Assembly: GCA_015488125.1 (NCBI GenBank)
Contig: WFOJ01000162.1
Location: forward strand, 1-11,822
Source of the DNA: Mariprofundaceae bacterium
GTDB taxonomy: Bacteria > Pseudomonadota > Zetaproteobacteria > Mariprofundales > Mariprofundaceae
Direction: 5' to 3'
DNA: 11,822 nt
The notes beneath the pieces were generated by a model. That model worked only from the letters and a program-made list of their open reading frames with translations, ran no database searches and was not told the origin of the DNA. Positions 1 through 7,192 of this stretch are shown piece by piece. The number at the start of each line of letters is the position of its first letter. The first letter of the stretch is position 1. Position numbers and translations under genes: made by a program.

Positions 1-1052
1 GCCGTTACCTCTTCGGTGATCAGACCGAGATCTTCAGCAATCAGCGGCAACGCCCCCAGATCCTGTTGCAGCGCCGCAAGCAGCGCTGCGCCAGGAGCCT
101 TGATCCATTCGCCCACGCGTCCATGTTGATATTGCGCCGGAATGGCCCAGTAATGATACAGGCCGAGAAAGTGATCAATGCGCATCCAGTCCATGTATTG
201 CAACTGGTGCGCCACCCGTTGCCGCCACCAGCGAAAACCATCCCGCTGCATCACATCCCAGCGATACAGCGGATTTCCCCAGCGCTGACCGTCTGCGGAG
301 AAATAATCCGGCGGCACACCGGCAACATGGGTGCATTGCCCCGTTTCATCCAGCGTAAACAAGTTCTGATGACACCACACATCTGCAGAGTCATGCGCCA
401 CATAAATCGGCAAATCACCAAACAGCGCCACGCCTCGCTGCCGGGCGTGTGTTCTGATGCGCTGCCACTGCCGGGCAAACACAAACTGCTCAAAAGCGTA
501 ATAGCGAACATCATCCGCATACAGGGTTTCTGCAAGCTGGAAACTGCTGGCATCGCCCTGCTTCCAGTCCGCTGGCCACTGCCACCACGGCTGCCCCTGA
601 CTGGCTGCTCTAAAGGCCATAAAACAGGCATAGGGGCGCAGCCAGTCAGCCTGCGATTGCTCATAGGCCAACCACGCCTCGCGCAAATCGCTATCCACGG
701 GCAGGCAGGCAGCCAGGGCATGAGCAATCGCTTCACGGCGTGCCATGGCTGGCTGACATTGACCAGCAAGCACTTCGGTCAGCCTGGCTTCAGGCAACCA
801 GCCCTGCTGACTTAACAGGCGCAGATCAATCAGTTCCGGATTGGCGGCAAAGCTGGATAAGGATTCATAAGGCGAGCCGTGACCATGCACCGGTCCCAGT
901 GGCAAGAACTGCCAGCAACGAAAGCCATGATCAGCCAGCCGATCGATAAAACGCAGCGCTTCTTCACCGCATACGCCGTGAGCAAACGGCCCCGGCAGTG
1001 AAGTGACGTGCAATAACACGCCTGAGCGCCGCTGCAAAAGAGAAGCCTCCAT
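1..1052 (-). CDS. malQ: 4-alpha-glucanotransferase (amylomaltase), C-terminus missing
   Basis: Cytoplasmic GH77 disproportionating enzyme that transfers alpha-1,4-glucan chains between maltodextrins during glycogen or maltodextrin metabolism. The 350 visible codons contain the family landmarks: LLHVTSLPGPFAHG near the N-terminus, GDLPIYVAHDSADVW in the middle, the nucleophile block MRIDHFLG (Asp293) and the acid/base block PLIAEDLG (Glu340). The family normally has about 480-500 residues or more, so the C-terminal part, including the third catalytic Asp, lies beyond the left edge. The usual DHFRG reads DHFLG here, a substitution that other MalQ groups also tolerate. The ATG at 1050-1052 shares one base with the stop of the upstream GH57 gene (TGATG), so translation is probably coupled. 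The N-terminal match to the family supports this start. Confidence 0.96.
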   Translation of the reverse strand, partial: MEASLLQRRSGVLLHVTSLPGPFAHGVCGEEALRFIDRLADHGFRCWQFLPLGPVHGHGSPYESLSSFAANPELIDLRLLSQQGWLPEARLTEVLAGQCQPAMARREAIAHALAACLPVDSDLREAWLAYEQSQADWLRPYACFMAFRAASQGQPWWQWPADWKQGDASSFQLAETLYADDVRYYAFEQFVFARQWQRIRTHARQRGVALFGDLPIYVAHDSADVWCHQNLFTLDETGQCTHVAGVPPDYFSADGQRWGNPLYRWDVMQRDGFRWWRQRVAHQLQYMDWMRIDHFLGLYHYWAIPAQYQHGRVGEWIKAPGAALLAALQQDLGALPLIAEDLGLITEEVT

Positions 1053-2755
1053 CAGCCATTGCCCCGGCGCATGGTGCCACCGCCTTCTGCCTCGCCACCA
1101 CCTGACGATACCGGCACATCCAGTGTTTCAGGCGGCGTTTCCCCCAGCAGGGTGTACAACCGACGCAAGTGCTGACGATATAAGCGATCGAAATCACGCA
1201 CCACATCCGAAGGATTATAATCACCAAACCACCAGAACCAGTCTGAGCCTTCGCAAATGCGCAATTGCGCCAGTGCCGCTGCCTGTTGCGCTTCAGGCAG
1301 CGTATCGAACACCCGGTCAAAACACTGTTTGGCCTGCACCAGCAACTCCCAACCCTGCGTTTTGGCCCGGTCACCGATCCAGGTGGAAAGATTACCATAC
1401 ACCCACGAACCAGCGACCAGCGAGTCCAGCACCGCAGGCGCAGGCGCCGTCGCCAGATAATCGCTGAACGTCGTCATCTGCATGTCAGGATGCGCGGCAA
1501 TCGCCTCATACATCTTGGTCAGAAAAGGGATGCCATTTTCATAATAATGTTCCCAGGCATTTTCGCCATCCATGATAATGGAAACCACCGGTGTTTCCAT
1601 GGCGCTCGTTCGCTCGCGGATCAATGATAACTCATGCATCAGATTGGCCACGGCATCATCAGTTGCCCAGTTTTTGTATTGAAAACCGATCAGGTCAGAA
1701 AGGTGATCATCGCGAAAAAAACAGGGCAGGCGACGTTCGCCAACACCTGCCAGCCACGGCTGATAATTCGCCTCCGGCTTATGCTCCCGCACATTACAGG
1801 CCAGCGAATGATGCAATACGCCTTCTCCGGTCGCGCACCAGCGAAAGCCGCTGTCGGCCAGCAGAGCCAGCGTCTCATTCGATACCGCGCCTTCCGCAGG
1901 CCAGCAGCCTGCCGCAGGCGCACCAAAGCTCGCTTCATGATGCTTGCGCGCCAGTTCAATATGATCCCTGGCCCGTGCTTCTCCGCCGGGGTAAGGCGCA
2001 GAAGGCAACAAGGCATCAGGCACTGTTTGCCGCGCTGTATGGAAATCCAGCATCAGGGGAATAATCGGATGCGCATACGGCGTGGTTGACAACTCGATTT
2101 TCCCGGCCTGCTGCAACCGCTTGTAACGCACCGGTACGTCTGCCAGCAAGCTGCCGATCAACGTCAGCAAATCGCGTCGATCCCCGGCATCGAAACCTTC
2201 GCCCTTGGCCAGCAAACGCCTGGCTACGTAATGCTCATCACGCGCTGTCTCGGCCACCCAGCCTAAGTGATACCAGACCAGCAGATCGGTAAAAAACTGA
2301 TCTGCGATATACATGGTATCGCCATCTGCATCGAAATGCTGCCGGTGATGCTCCGCCAGCGCCCACAAGCGCGAATATTTGGCATAGCGATGCAGATTAC
2401 GCTCATGCTGCAAGCGGAAACAGCTCTGCAACATAAAAGCCCGCTGTTGCGGACTATAAGGTGGCGAGGCTGCCAGCATATCCAGCAGGGGATCGTGCAT
2501 ACTCTCCCCCGCCCCATCAAGAAACGCCTGGATATGAGCCGCGTATTCAGCCAGTTGCGCCATCAACGAAGGCACAAAATTGACTACCGCACGGGCCTCC
2601 GGAACCCGCTCCAGCACCACCGCCATATCGGTGTATTCCTTCATGGCATGCAAATACACCCAGGGAAGATGGTAGTGCTGATCTTCTGCATCGCGGTAAA
2701 AAGGCTGATGCATATGCCAGTAAAAAACGACCTGAAGCGGTTTCCGGTGACTCAT
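1052..2755 (-). CDS. Glycoside hydrolase family 57 (alpha-amylase/glucan-branching type)
   Basis: A 567-residue cytoplasmic GH57 protein, with no signal peptide, acting on alpha-glucans. The GH57 conserved regions appear in order: HMHQP at residues 14-18; WPAEGAVSN at 285-293 with the predicted nucleophile Glu288; IIMDGENAWEHY at 393-404 with the predicted acid/base Asp396; then GSWVYGNLSTWIGD at 449-462 and WFWWFGD at 506-512. The last ~20 residues are a Gly/Glu-rich low-complexity tail that is probably unstructured. The ATG at 2755 lies 12 nt after the ppa stop with GAGGG in front. The gene is followed by malQ in a one-base stop/start overlap, which suggests joint glycogen or maltodextrin remodelling. 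Family assignment is firm. Exact substrate (amylase, pullulanase-like or branching activity) cannot be settled from motifs alone. Confidence 0.94.
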   Translation of the reverse strand: MSHRKPLQVVFYWHMHQPFYRDAEDQHYHLPWVYLHAMKEYTDMAVVLERVPEARAVVNFVPSLMAQLAEYAAHIQAFLDGAGESMHDPLLDMLAASPPYSPQQRAFMLQSCFRLQHERNLHRYAKYSRLWALAEHHRQHFDADGDTMYIADQFFTDLLVWYHLGWVAETARDEHYVARRLLAKGEGFDAGDRRDLLTLIGSLLADVPVRYKRLQQAGKIELSTTPYAHPIIPLMLDFHTARQTVPDALLPSAPYPGGEARARDHIELARKHHEASFGAPAAGCWPAEGAVSNETLALLADSGFRWCATGEGVLHHSLACNVREHKPEANYQPWLAGVGERRLPCFFRDDHLSDLIGFQYKNWATDDAVANLMHELSLIRERTSAMETPVVSIIMDGENAWEHYYENGIPFLTKMYEAIAAHPDMQMTTFSDYLATAPAPAVLDSLVAGSWVYGNLSTWIGDRAKTQGWELLVQAKQCFDRVFDTLPEAQQAAALAQLRICEGSDWFWWFGDYNPSDVVRDFDRLYRQHLRRLYTLLGETPPETLDVPVSSGGGEAEGGGTMRRGNG

Positions 2756-2767
2756 CAGATACCCTCG

Positions 2768-3295
2768 TTACCCTTGCGCCCGGGCAACAGATGCCATGAT
2801 TTCCTGCTTTGCGGCATCCGCATCGCTCCAGCCGGTCACCTTCACCCATTTACCCTGTTCAAGATCCTTGTAGTGCTCGAAGAAATGTTGGATCTTGTCG
2901 GTCAAAAAGGATGGTAAATCCTGCCAGTTATCAATATGATCAAATGCAGGCTTCAGCTTTGAGGAAGGCACAGCCAGAATCTTGGCATCGTGGCCTGCCT
3001 CATCTTCCATGTTCAGCACGCCAACCGGACGGCAATTGATCACGCAACCGGGAATCAGCGGAATATTGGTCACCACCAGCACATCCACCGGATCCCCGTC
3101 ATCCGACAAGGTATTGGGCACAAAACCATAATTACAGGGGTAATGCATCGGCGTGTGCATGAAGCGATCCACGAAAATGGCGCCGGAAGCCTTGTCCAGC
3201 TCATATTTCACAGGATCGCCATGCTGCGGCACCTCAATGACAACATTAACATCTTCCGGCACATGTTTGCCCGGCGCGATTTTTGCAATATCCAT
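2768..3295 (-). CDS. ppa: Inorganic pyrophosphatase (family I, soluble)
   Basis: Hydrolyses PPi to two phosphates in the cytoplasm and so pulls biosynthetic reactions forward, including nucleotide-sugar synthesis for glycogen. At 175 residues it is the usual bacterial length (E. coli 176 total). It shows IEVPQHGDPVKYELDK at residues 20-35, the family signature DGDPVD at 66-71 carrying metal ligands Asp66, Asp68 and Asp71, and EDEAGHD at 97-103 carrying Asp98 and Asp103. All expected metal-binding acidic residues are present. The ATG at 3295 has an AGGAG ribosome-binding site about 9 nt upstream. It is the first gene of the apparent ppa-GH57-malQ cluster, with only 12 nt to the next start. Confidence 0.98.
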   Translation of the reverse strand: MDIAKIAPGKHVPEDVNVVIEVPQHGDPVKYELDKASGAIFVDRFMHTPMHYPCNYGFVPNTLSDDGDPVDVLVVTNIPLIPGCVINCRPVGVLNMEDEAGHDAKILAVPSSKLKPAFDHIDNWQDLPSFLTDKIQHFFEHYKDLEQGKWVKVTGWSDADAAKQEIMASVARAQG

Positions 3296-3354
3296 ACGAT
3301 TAATCTCCTGCCCCTGATCAACGTCATACGTTCAACAGCGTTTAATTGGCGGCA

Positions 3355-3382
3355 AGTGTAGGCAGGATGCTCGCACAGTAAA
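3355..3382 (-). promoter_or_regulatory. Possible sigma70 promoter for the ppa cluster
   Basis: In the 124-bp gap between the GTPase stop and ppa, the minus strand reads TTTACT, then 16 nt, then TACACT (3377-3382 and 3355-3360). Each hexamer matches the consensus at four of six positions. It lies about 60 nt upstream of the ppa start. This is the best candidate I can see by eye in the gap. No clear Rho-independent terminator for the upstream GTPase gene is visible there. Confidence 0.25.
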
Positions 3383-3419
3383 CCGCGCCCTCGGTAAATG
3401 ACGGTCGTGAACGCTCGCC

Positions 3420-4124
3420 TTAGTCCATCACAAGCTTCACAAGCTGGCGAGCAAGCTCAGCCATATTCCAGCCGGTTGCGGCGCTGTAGGGAATAATGTC
3501 GTTACACGGATTGAACAAGCGATTCAGTGTTTGGATCTTGCTTTTGATATTGTCCATCTGCGCCGGTGTTGGCTCAGGGCTTGGCACCCGGCTAACAGGT
3601 TCTGTCTTGTCGCAACAATTCAAGGCGAAGATCACCCGCCTGCGGCTTGTATCGTCCCGAAACAGCCTGTGACAGGCCGACTGATCAACGGCATAATCCC
3701 GCATATCGGCGCGAAGCACGAATACGACAGCGCTGGCCGTGCGCAAAAAGTCGCGGTACATCTCCAGATATTGCTGATCCCGGTATTCGCTTTCTCCGAT
3801 GCCAGGCATATCCCCCAGCGTGAAATAGCAATCCGGCGATATTTCAAAATCCACGCTCTGGCATACGCGGGTACAGGCTTCAACATCACTGACGTCCATT
3901 ATCGTCTCACCGAAAAAGCGGTTCACTGTGGACGATTTCCCATACCCTGTTTTACCGATCAACAAGATCAGCGCGTGATGGGAGACATAGCCATCACGCT
4001 CATCCGTCCAGCGAAAATCCGGCTGATCCACCTTGATGTTCTTCAGCGCGGCAAACTGCGGATAGCGGGATGAAAGCTCGTCAATATTGCCTCTGTGCCT
4101 GTAATAACGTGTAATGTTCGTCAT
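3420..4124 (-). CDS. Small Era/YfjP-like GTPase, second of a tandem pair
   Basis: A 234-residue P-loop GTPase. G1 is GKTGYGKS (residues 57-64), the candidate G2 threonine is in EACTR (82-86), G3 is DMPG (105-108), the G4-like element is NCCDK (169-173) and G5-like SAATG is at 214-218. The motif VSDVEACTR is nearly identical to that of the gene just upstream, so the two are paralogues. Resemblance is to the HSR1-related/YfjP-YkfA-YeeP GTPases of E. coli prophages, whose biological role is not established. It lacks the long basic, tryptophan-rich tail of its partner. It begins 21 nt after the partner's stop, so the two are probably cotranscribed. The ribosome-binding site before the ATG at 4124 is weak, which suggests coupling or low expression. 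Confidence 0.88.
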   Translation of the reverse strand: MTNITRYYRHRGNIDELSSRYPQFAALKNIKVDQPDFRWTDERDGYVSHHALILLIGKTGYGKSSTVNRFFGETIMDVSDVEACTRVCQSVDFEISPDCYFTLGDMPGIGESEYRDQQYLEMYRDFLRTASAVVFVLRADMRDYAVDQSACHRLFRDDTSRRRVIFALNCCDKTEPVSRVPSPEPTPAQMDNIKSKIQTLNRLFNPCNDIIPYSAATGWNMAELARQLVKLVMD

Positions 4125-4145
4125 GATCAGTCACACTTGTCGTGA

Positions 4146-5006
4146 TCACCAATTCCATGGCCACGGGATTTTTGACAAAACAGTTATCGCCACATCCACC
4201 ACCTTGCCAACAACGTTGGAAACCACCTCTGTCACCGTATCCCACCAGCCCTGTTCGGCTTCCTTCTTCGCTTTCTTCGAGCGGTGCTTTTTGGCGACTT
4301 TCTTCAGCATGACAATTTTCTTGTCTTTGGGCAGTGAATGAATGATCGCATCCACCAGTTCAACCAGATGATAGTTTTCTTTGGCGGATACCGTAAACAC
4401 CTGGGATAGTGGCAGCTCAAAATAGCCGGCTACCGCCCTTTGCTTGTCATCAATATTCTCGGCCTGCTTGCCGCCAGGTCGGTTGTTCGTTTCATCCCAT
4501 TCCCTGAACGGCTCAATTTTATCCACCTGGTTGATCACCATAAAAAAAGGCTTGCCTTTCTGCATGTATGGCCGCACCAGTTTCTTGTAAAATGTTTCAT
4601 CGGATGAAAAAGCCCGATCATCTCCTTTTAACACCCACAGGATCAGATCAAGCTCGGGAAACAGCTTGCTGTACAGTTCCCCGTATTCCTTGTCACGATC
4701 ACCGCTTTCACCCACACCTGGCACATCGACAAGCTTCAGGCCCTTGCCTCCAACAGACAAAAACACTTCCTTCGGTTCCCGCGTGCATGCCTCCACATCG
4801 CTGATCGGACAAACATCGCGCCCAAATAGCGCATTGCACAGGCTGGATTTGCCCGCACCCGTTTTCCCGAACACGCCGATTTTCGGCTCGTAACTCAGTT
4901 TTTCATTAAGTATGTGCGAAATGCTGGATTTAAGGTTATCTGGTATCTCGATGCCATTTTTTTCCAGGGCGTTAAAAAGGCTATCATGATCCATATGTTC
5001 AGACAT
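4146..5006 (-). CDS. YfjP-like GTPase with basic and amphipathic C-terminal tail
   Basis: A 286-residue GTPase with a full motif set: G1 GKTGAGKS (47-54), ISDVEACTR with the candidate G2 Thr (68-76), G3 DVPG (94-97), G4 NQVD (159-162) and G5 SAK (207-209). After the GTPase fold comes a lysine-rich stretch (about 228-250) and a hydrophobic, tryptophan-containing tail ending in PWPWNW. That suggests membrane association or partner binding, which is inference. It is closest in style to E. coli YfjP/YkfA/YeeP, encoded in prophages and mobile islands. The ATG at 5006 has GGGAG 7 nt upstream. It lies immediately downstream of the CRISPR trailer in the same orientation and could be reached by read-through from the array. 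Function is unknown. A defence-associated role is a guess from position. Confidence 0.88.
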   Translation of the reverse strand: MSEHMDHDSLFNALEKNGIEIPDNLKSSISHILNEKLSYEPKIGVFGKTGAGKSSLCNALFGRDVCPISDVEACTREPKEVFLSVGGKGLKLVDVPGVGESGDRDKEYGELYSKLFPELDLILWVLKGDDRAFSSDETFYKKLVRPYMQKGKPFFMVINQVDKIEPFREWDETNNRPGGKQAENIDDKQRAVAGYFELPLSQVFTVSAKENYHLVELVDAIIHSLPKDKKIVMLKKVAKKHRSKKAKKEAEQGWWDTVTEVVSNVVGKVVDVAITVLSKIPWPWNW

Positions 5007-5025
5007 TCGTCTTCTCCCGTTTCAA

Positions 5026-5065
5026 AGTATCAATGATACTCAAAGCAAGAAAACATCCCTTGCTT
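5026..5065. other. Two small inverted repeats between GTPase start and array trailer
   Basis: A perfect 6-bp inverted repeat (agtatc, aat, gatact; 5026-5040) is followed by a 7-bp one (aagcaag at 5043-5049, cttgctt at 5059-5065). They lie directly upstream of the GTPase ribosome-binding site. The first could be an operator for the GTPase pair. The second has no following T-run on either strand, so it is not a standard terminator. Their role is unproven. Confidence 0.35.
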
Positions 5066-5067
5066 CG

Positions 5068-5103
5068 ATTACCATCCCCTGAAAAACGGGTCTGATGGTT
5101 AGT
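5068..5103 (-). repeat. Orphan CRISPR repeat core with a substituted stem
   Basis: Positions 5074-5093 match 20 consecutive bases of the 36-bp CRISPR repeat exactly, but the repeat's two outer parts are replaced. The core is flanked by accatc (5071-5076) and gatggt (5094-5099), a perfect 6-bp inverted repeat that would extend the hairpin formed by CCC and GGG of the core. It lies 29 nt beyond the decayed terminal repeat, close to one spacer length. It may be a second, more decayed repeat or a repeat-derived hairpin with its own use. Confidence 0.7.
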
Positions 5104-5168
5104 GATTAGCGGCCTGAAGTCGATGGCCAATTGATCGCATTCCCTGAAATGCGGGACTTCCTTCCGAT

Positions 5169-5204
5169 CCTATGAGTCCCATAAGACGTATAGGTCCCAT
5201 AGGA
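5169..5204. repeat. 9-bp tandem repeat, copy 1 (inside the oldest spacer)
   Basis: Four 9-mers in register: cctatgagt, cccataaga, cgtataggt, cccatagga. They match the loose unit YATRNGWCN also seen at 8135-8170 and 11333-11368. The run fills most of the spacer between the decayed repeat and the first intact repeat. That spacer is about one unit longer than the longest others (45 against 33-35 nt). Confidence 0.8.
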
Positions 5205-5667
5205 CAGCCTCGCGTCGTAATCCCCTGAAAAACGGGTCTTCTTTCCGGCGTGATCGAACCAGACCCCACGTCGGGGGAATGGGGTCGTAATCCCCTGAAA
5301 AACGGGTCTTCTTTCCGGCCTAGCAGACTTGCGCAAAGCGCGCAGGATCGAGGTCGTAATCCCCTGAAAAACGGGTCTTCTTTCCGGCAAGCTACTTATT
5401 GCTATTGCTGGTATCGATAAGAGTCGTAATCCCCTGAAAAACGGGTCTTCTTTCCGGCGGTGGTTCACACCAAGGGGCAGCATGCCCCGGTTGTCGTAAT
5501 CCCCTGAAAAACGGGTCTTCTTTCCGGCACATCTTAGCATGTGTATGACACAAAAGAAAGTCGTCGTAATCCCCTGAAAAACGGGTCTTCTTTCCGGCAA
5601 GGAGGTATGGAATTGTCAAAAATTATTAATGGTCGTAATCCCCTGAAAAACGGGTCTTCTTTCCGGC

Positions 5668-5701
5668 GGTGGTTCACACCAAGGGGCAGCATGCCCCGGT
5701 T
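5668..5701. repeat. Duplicated spacer (identical to 5459-5492)
   Basis: This 34-nt spacer is identical base for base to the one at 5459-5492, with two unrelated spacers between. It contains two internal inverted repeats: ggtg/cacc near one end and ggggca-gca-tgcccc near the other. It may therefore derive from a structured target such as a hairpin or terminator. Confidence 0.95.
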
Positions 5702-6018
5702 GTCGTAATCCCCTGAAAAACGGGTCTTCTTTCCGGCAATACAATACCTTAGACATTAAGGCAGCCAGCGATGTCGTAATCCCCTGAAAAACGGGTCTTC
5801 TTTCCGGCCTGTGTCCGGGGGAGGCACGTTATCGGTAATCTGGTCGTAATCCCCTGAAAAACGGGTCTTCTTTCCGGCATTACATTAAATTATAATCTTA
5901 TACCAAGACAGCAGTCGTAATCCCCTGAAAAACGGGTCTTCTTTCCGGCGCCATTGCGCGGGTTGGGCTTGATGCGCTCAGTGTCGTAATCCCCTGAAAA
6001 ACGGGTCTTCTTTCCGGC

Positions 6019-6104
6019 AGCACCCCCCTGAAAACAGCAATGATAAAGAGCAGTTACAAGGGCGCCTGCCAAGATTTCCGGAAAGTAAAAAGTTCAATGC
6101 AAAA
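6019..6104 (-). promoter_or_regulatory. CRISPR leader region
   Basis: These 86 nt separate the cas2 stop from the first, leader-proximal repeat. Orientation follows from the decayed repeat at the opposite end. On the minus strand there is a T-rich block (ttgaactttttactttcc), consistent with a leader and promoter, but no convincing -35/-10 pair. The last bases before the first repeat (tgttttcaggggggtgct) resemble the 3' half of the repeat, and TTTCCGGAAA resembles its start. These could be integration-anchoring elements. The functional leader may extend into the cas2 reading frame. Confidence 0.6.
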
Positions 6105-6419
6105 TCACTTGCCACAGCGACACAGCGCGAGAAGCATAGCCTGCCCTTTTCCATTAGGCAAGAGCCTTCCCGGCTGCGGTGTACCGATCACTTCAATATC
6201 CAGCGCGGCAGGCAGGGGATAGATGCGCACATCGTCTTCCCGCTTGTGAATCAGCGCCTTGATGGCCTGCTCCAGCGCGGCGCATTCGCGGGTCGTCTGC
6301 TCAAGATAATACACTGAATAATGGATCATAATCGCCTGCTTGCGGATCAGGCGGTGTACCCTTGCCAGTCGTTTCGGCTGGGCAATATCGTAGCAGATCA
6401 GGTAGGGCTGGCGTTTCAC
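6105..6419 (-). CDS. cas2: Cas2 (leader-proximal copy)
   Basis: Small ferredoxin-fold subunit that bridges Cas1 dimers in the spacer-integration complex. With the GTG start at 6419 it has 104 residues. The N-terminus reads YLICYDI with the conserved Asp11, followed by RLARVHRLIRK and the strand HYSVYYLE, all in Cas2 order. A longer frame starting with TTG at 6446 exists, but the GTG forms a 4-nt GTGA overlap with the preceding gene's stop and has GGAAGG about 9 nt upstream, so I prefer it. The protein is clearly different from the second Cas2 at 8201-8485 and somewhat longer. It is the last gene before the leader and is translationally coupled to the Cas1-like gene, so those two may work as a pair. 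Confidence 0.92.
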   Translation of the reverse strand: MKRQPYLICYDIAQPKRLARVHRLIRKQAIMIHYSVYYLEQTTRECAALEQAIKALIHKREDDVRIYPLPAALDIEVIGTPQPGRLLPNGKGQAMLLALCRCGK

Positions 6420-7192
6420 AGGGCTTGCCCTTCCAGCCACTGGCAAAAACGCCGGTTTATGTCGTCAAACAGACGTTGCAGGCGGAGGTGTGCCTGTTCC
6501 ACCGCCTGAATACAGGCAAACTCCACCTGATCGCCCGGCTTTTTCATTAACGCACGCCAGTGCTGCGAACGTTGCACCAGCAAAGGCATGAGCGACCACA
6601 ACAGGCAGCGGCTGACATCTTCCGGCAAATCCCAGCCAACATCCGGCACCATCAAGGCGCGAACGGTATAAGCATCGCGCTGTTGCCATTGTTCCAGCGA
6701 CCAGGCTTTGAGGCAACCCTGCCAGATGCGCATCAGGCGACGCGCCCACGGATGCGCCAGCCCGGACTGATTCAGCAAGTAGCGGCAGGCGCGATCAGGC
6801 CGCAAATCCGGGTAATGAATGCCCAGGCAGTGCTGGCTGCTCAACACCGCCATGCGCAATTGCGCCCGCAGCCAGGCATCGTAGCGCGCCCGCCAGTCAG
6901 GTGCAGCATGCAACATGGCGATTTTTTCATCCTGCGACAGCGGCTGCGGCTGGCAGGGGTAGCACACAGCCTCAGCCCTGCCGGAAGCGCCCAGCATCAC
7001 CACCGGAATATGCGCCGCCAATACCGCGCTTAACACCTCCCAGGGCAACTGGCAGCCATGAAAAACCAGCAGCCGTGATATGCGTTGCAACGGGCAACGT
7101 TGCGCAATGCGCGCCGGAGCTGCAATCACCAGACTTGGTCCGGCATCCAGCCGCACGCTGGCCTGTGCGCCAAGGTAAAGCGGCAACCTCAT
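6416..7192 (-). CDS. Cas1-like protein without recognisable catalytic residues
   Basis: A 258-residue protein I do not recognise by name. Residues about 5-75 look like the beta-strand N-terminal domain of Cas1. LYLGAQASVRLDAG is followed by PLQRISRLLVFHGCQLPWEVL and a HIPVVMLG strand, matching by eye the PLAHIGRLVV...LLGAL...TLLLS order of the neighbouring Cas1. The rest is helical, but I cannot find the active-site pattern (Glu in GLEG, His in LHR, acidic pair in ACDCVE) of that Cas1, and it is about 50 residues shorter. It therefore looks like an inactive or highly divergent Cas1 paralogue. Its ATG overlaps the cas1 stop by 4 nt (ATGA) and its stop overlaps the cas2 start by 4 nt, so it belongs to the adaptation cassette. 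Paralogy rests on pattern similarity and needs profile or structure comparison. Confidence 0.65.
   Translation of the reverse strand: MRLPLYLGAQASVRLDAGPSLVIAAPARIAQRCPLQRISRLLVFHGCQLPWEVLSAVLAAHIPVVMLGASGRAEAVCYPCQPQPLSQDEKIAMLHAAPDWRARYDAWLRAQLRMAVLSSQHCLGIHYPDLRPDRACRYLLNQSGLAHPWARRLMRIWQGCLKAWSLEQWQQRDAYTVRALMVPDVGWDLPEDVSRCLLWSLMPLLVQRSQHWRALMKKPGDQVEFACIQAVEQAHLRLQRLFDDINRRFCQWLEGQAL

Larger units (their letters stand above)
5133..6018 (-). CRISPR. CRISPR array, 12 intact 36-bp repeats plus a decayed terminal repeat
   Basis: Intact repeats start at 5214, 5284, 5353, 5423, 5493, 5563, 5632, 5702, 5773, 5843, 5914 and 5983. On the plus strand each begins gtcgtaatcccc and ends cttctttccggc. 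A degenerate copy lies at 5133-5168. Spacers are 33-35 nt, except the leftmost (5169-5213), which is 45 nt and consists mostly of a 9-bp tandem repeat. The decayed repeat marks the left as the leader-distal end, so the array is transcribed on the minus strand, like the cas genes. In that direction the repeat contains CCCGTTTTTCAGGGG, a short hairpin, and ends GGGGATTACGAC, which would give the 8-nt crRNA tag ATTACGAC. This resembles type III-associated repeats such as those of Thermus ending in ATTGCGAC. The spacers at 5459-5492 and 5668-5701 are identical. Confidence 0.98.

Noticed and set aside
66..815. Plus-strand frame of 249 codons across malQ
   Set aside because: Composition artefact antisense to a gene with clear GH77 catalytic motifs.
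5043..5065. Rho-independent terminator at the end of the array
   Set aside because: The 7-bp inverted repeat is AT/GC-mixed, has a 9-nt loop and no following T-run on either strand.
5106..5619. Minus-strand open frames through the CRISPR array encoding a repeated RRPVFQGI-type or KKTRFSGDYD-type peptide
   Set aside because: The peptide periodicity is the 36-bp DNA repeat plus spacers. No ribosome-binding site or family match.
6416..7192. Cas6 or Cas4 as identity of the unknown gene beside cas1
   Set aside because: No glycine-rich C-terminal loop as in Cas6 and no cysteine cluster or RecB-type motif as in Cas4. The N-terminal pattern fits Cas1 instead.
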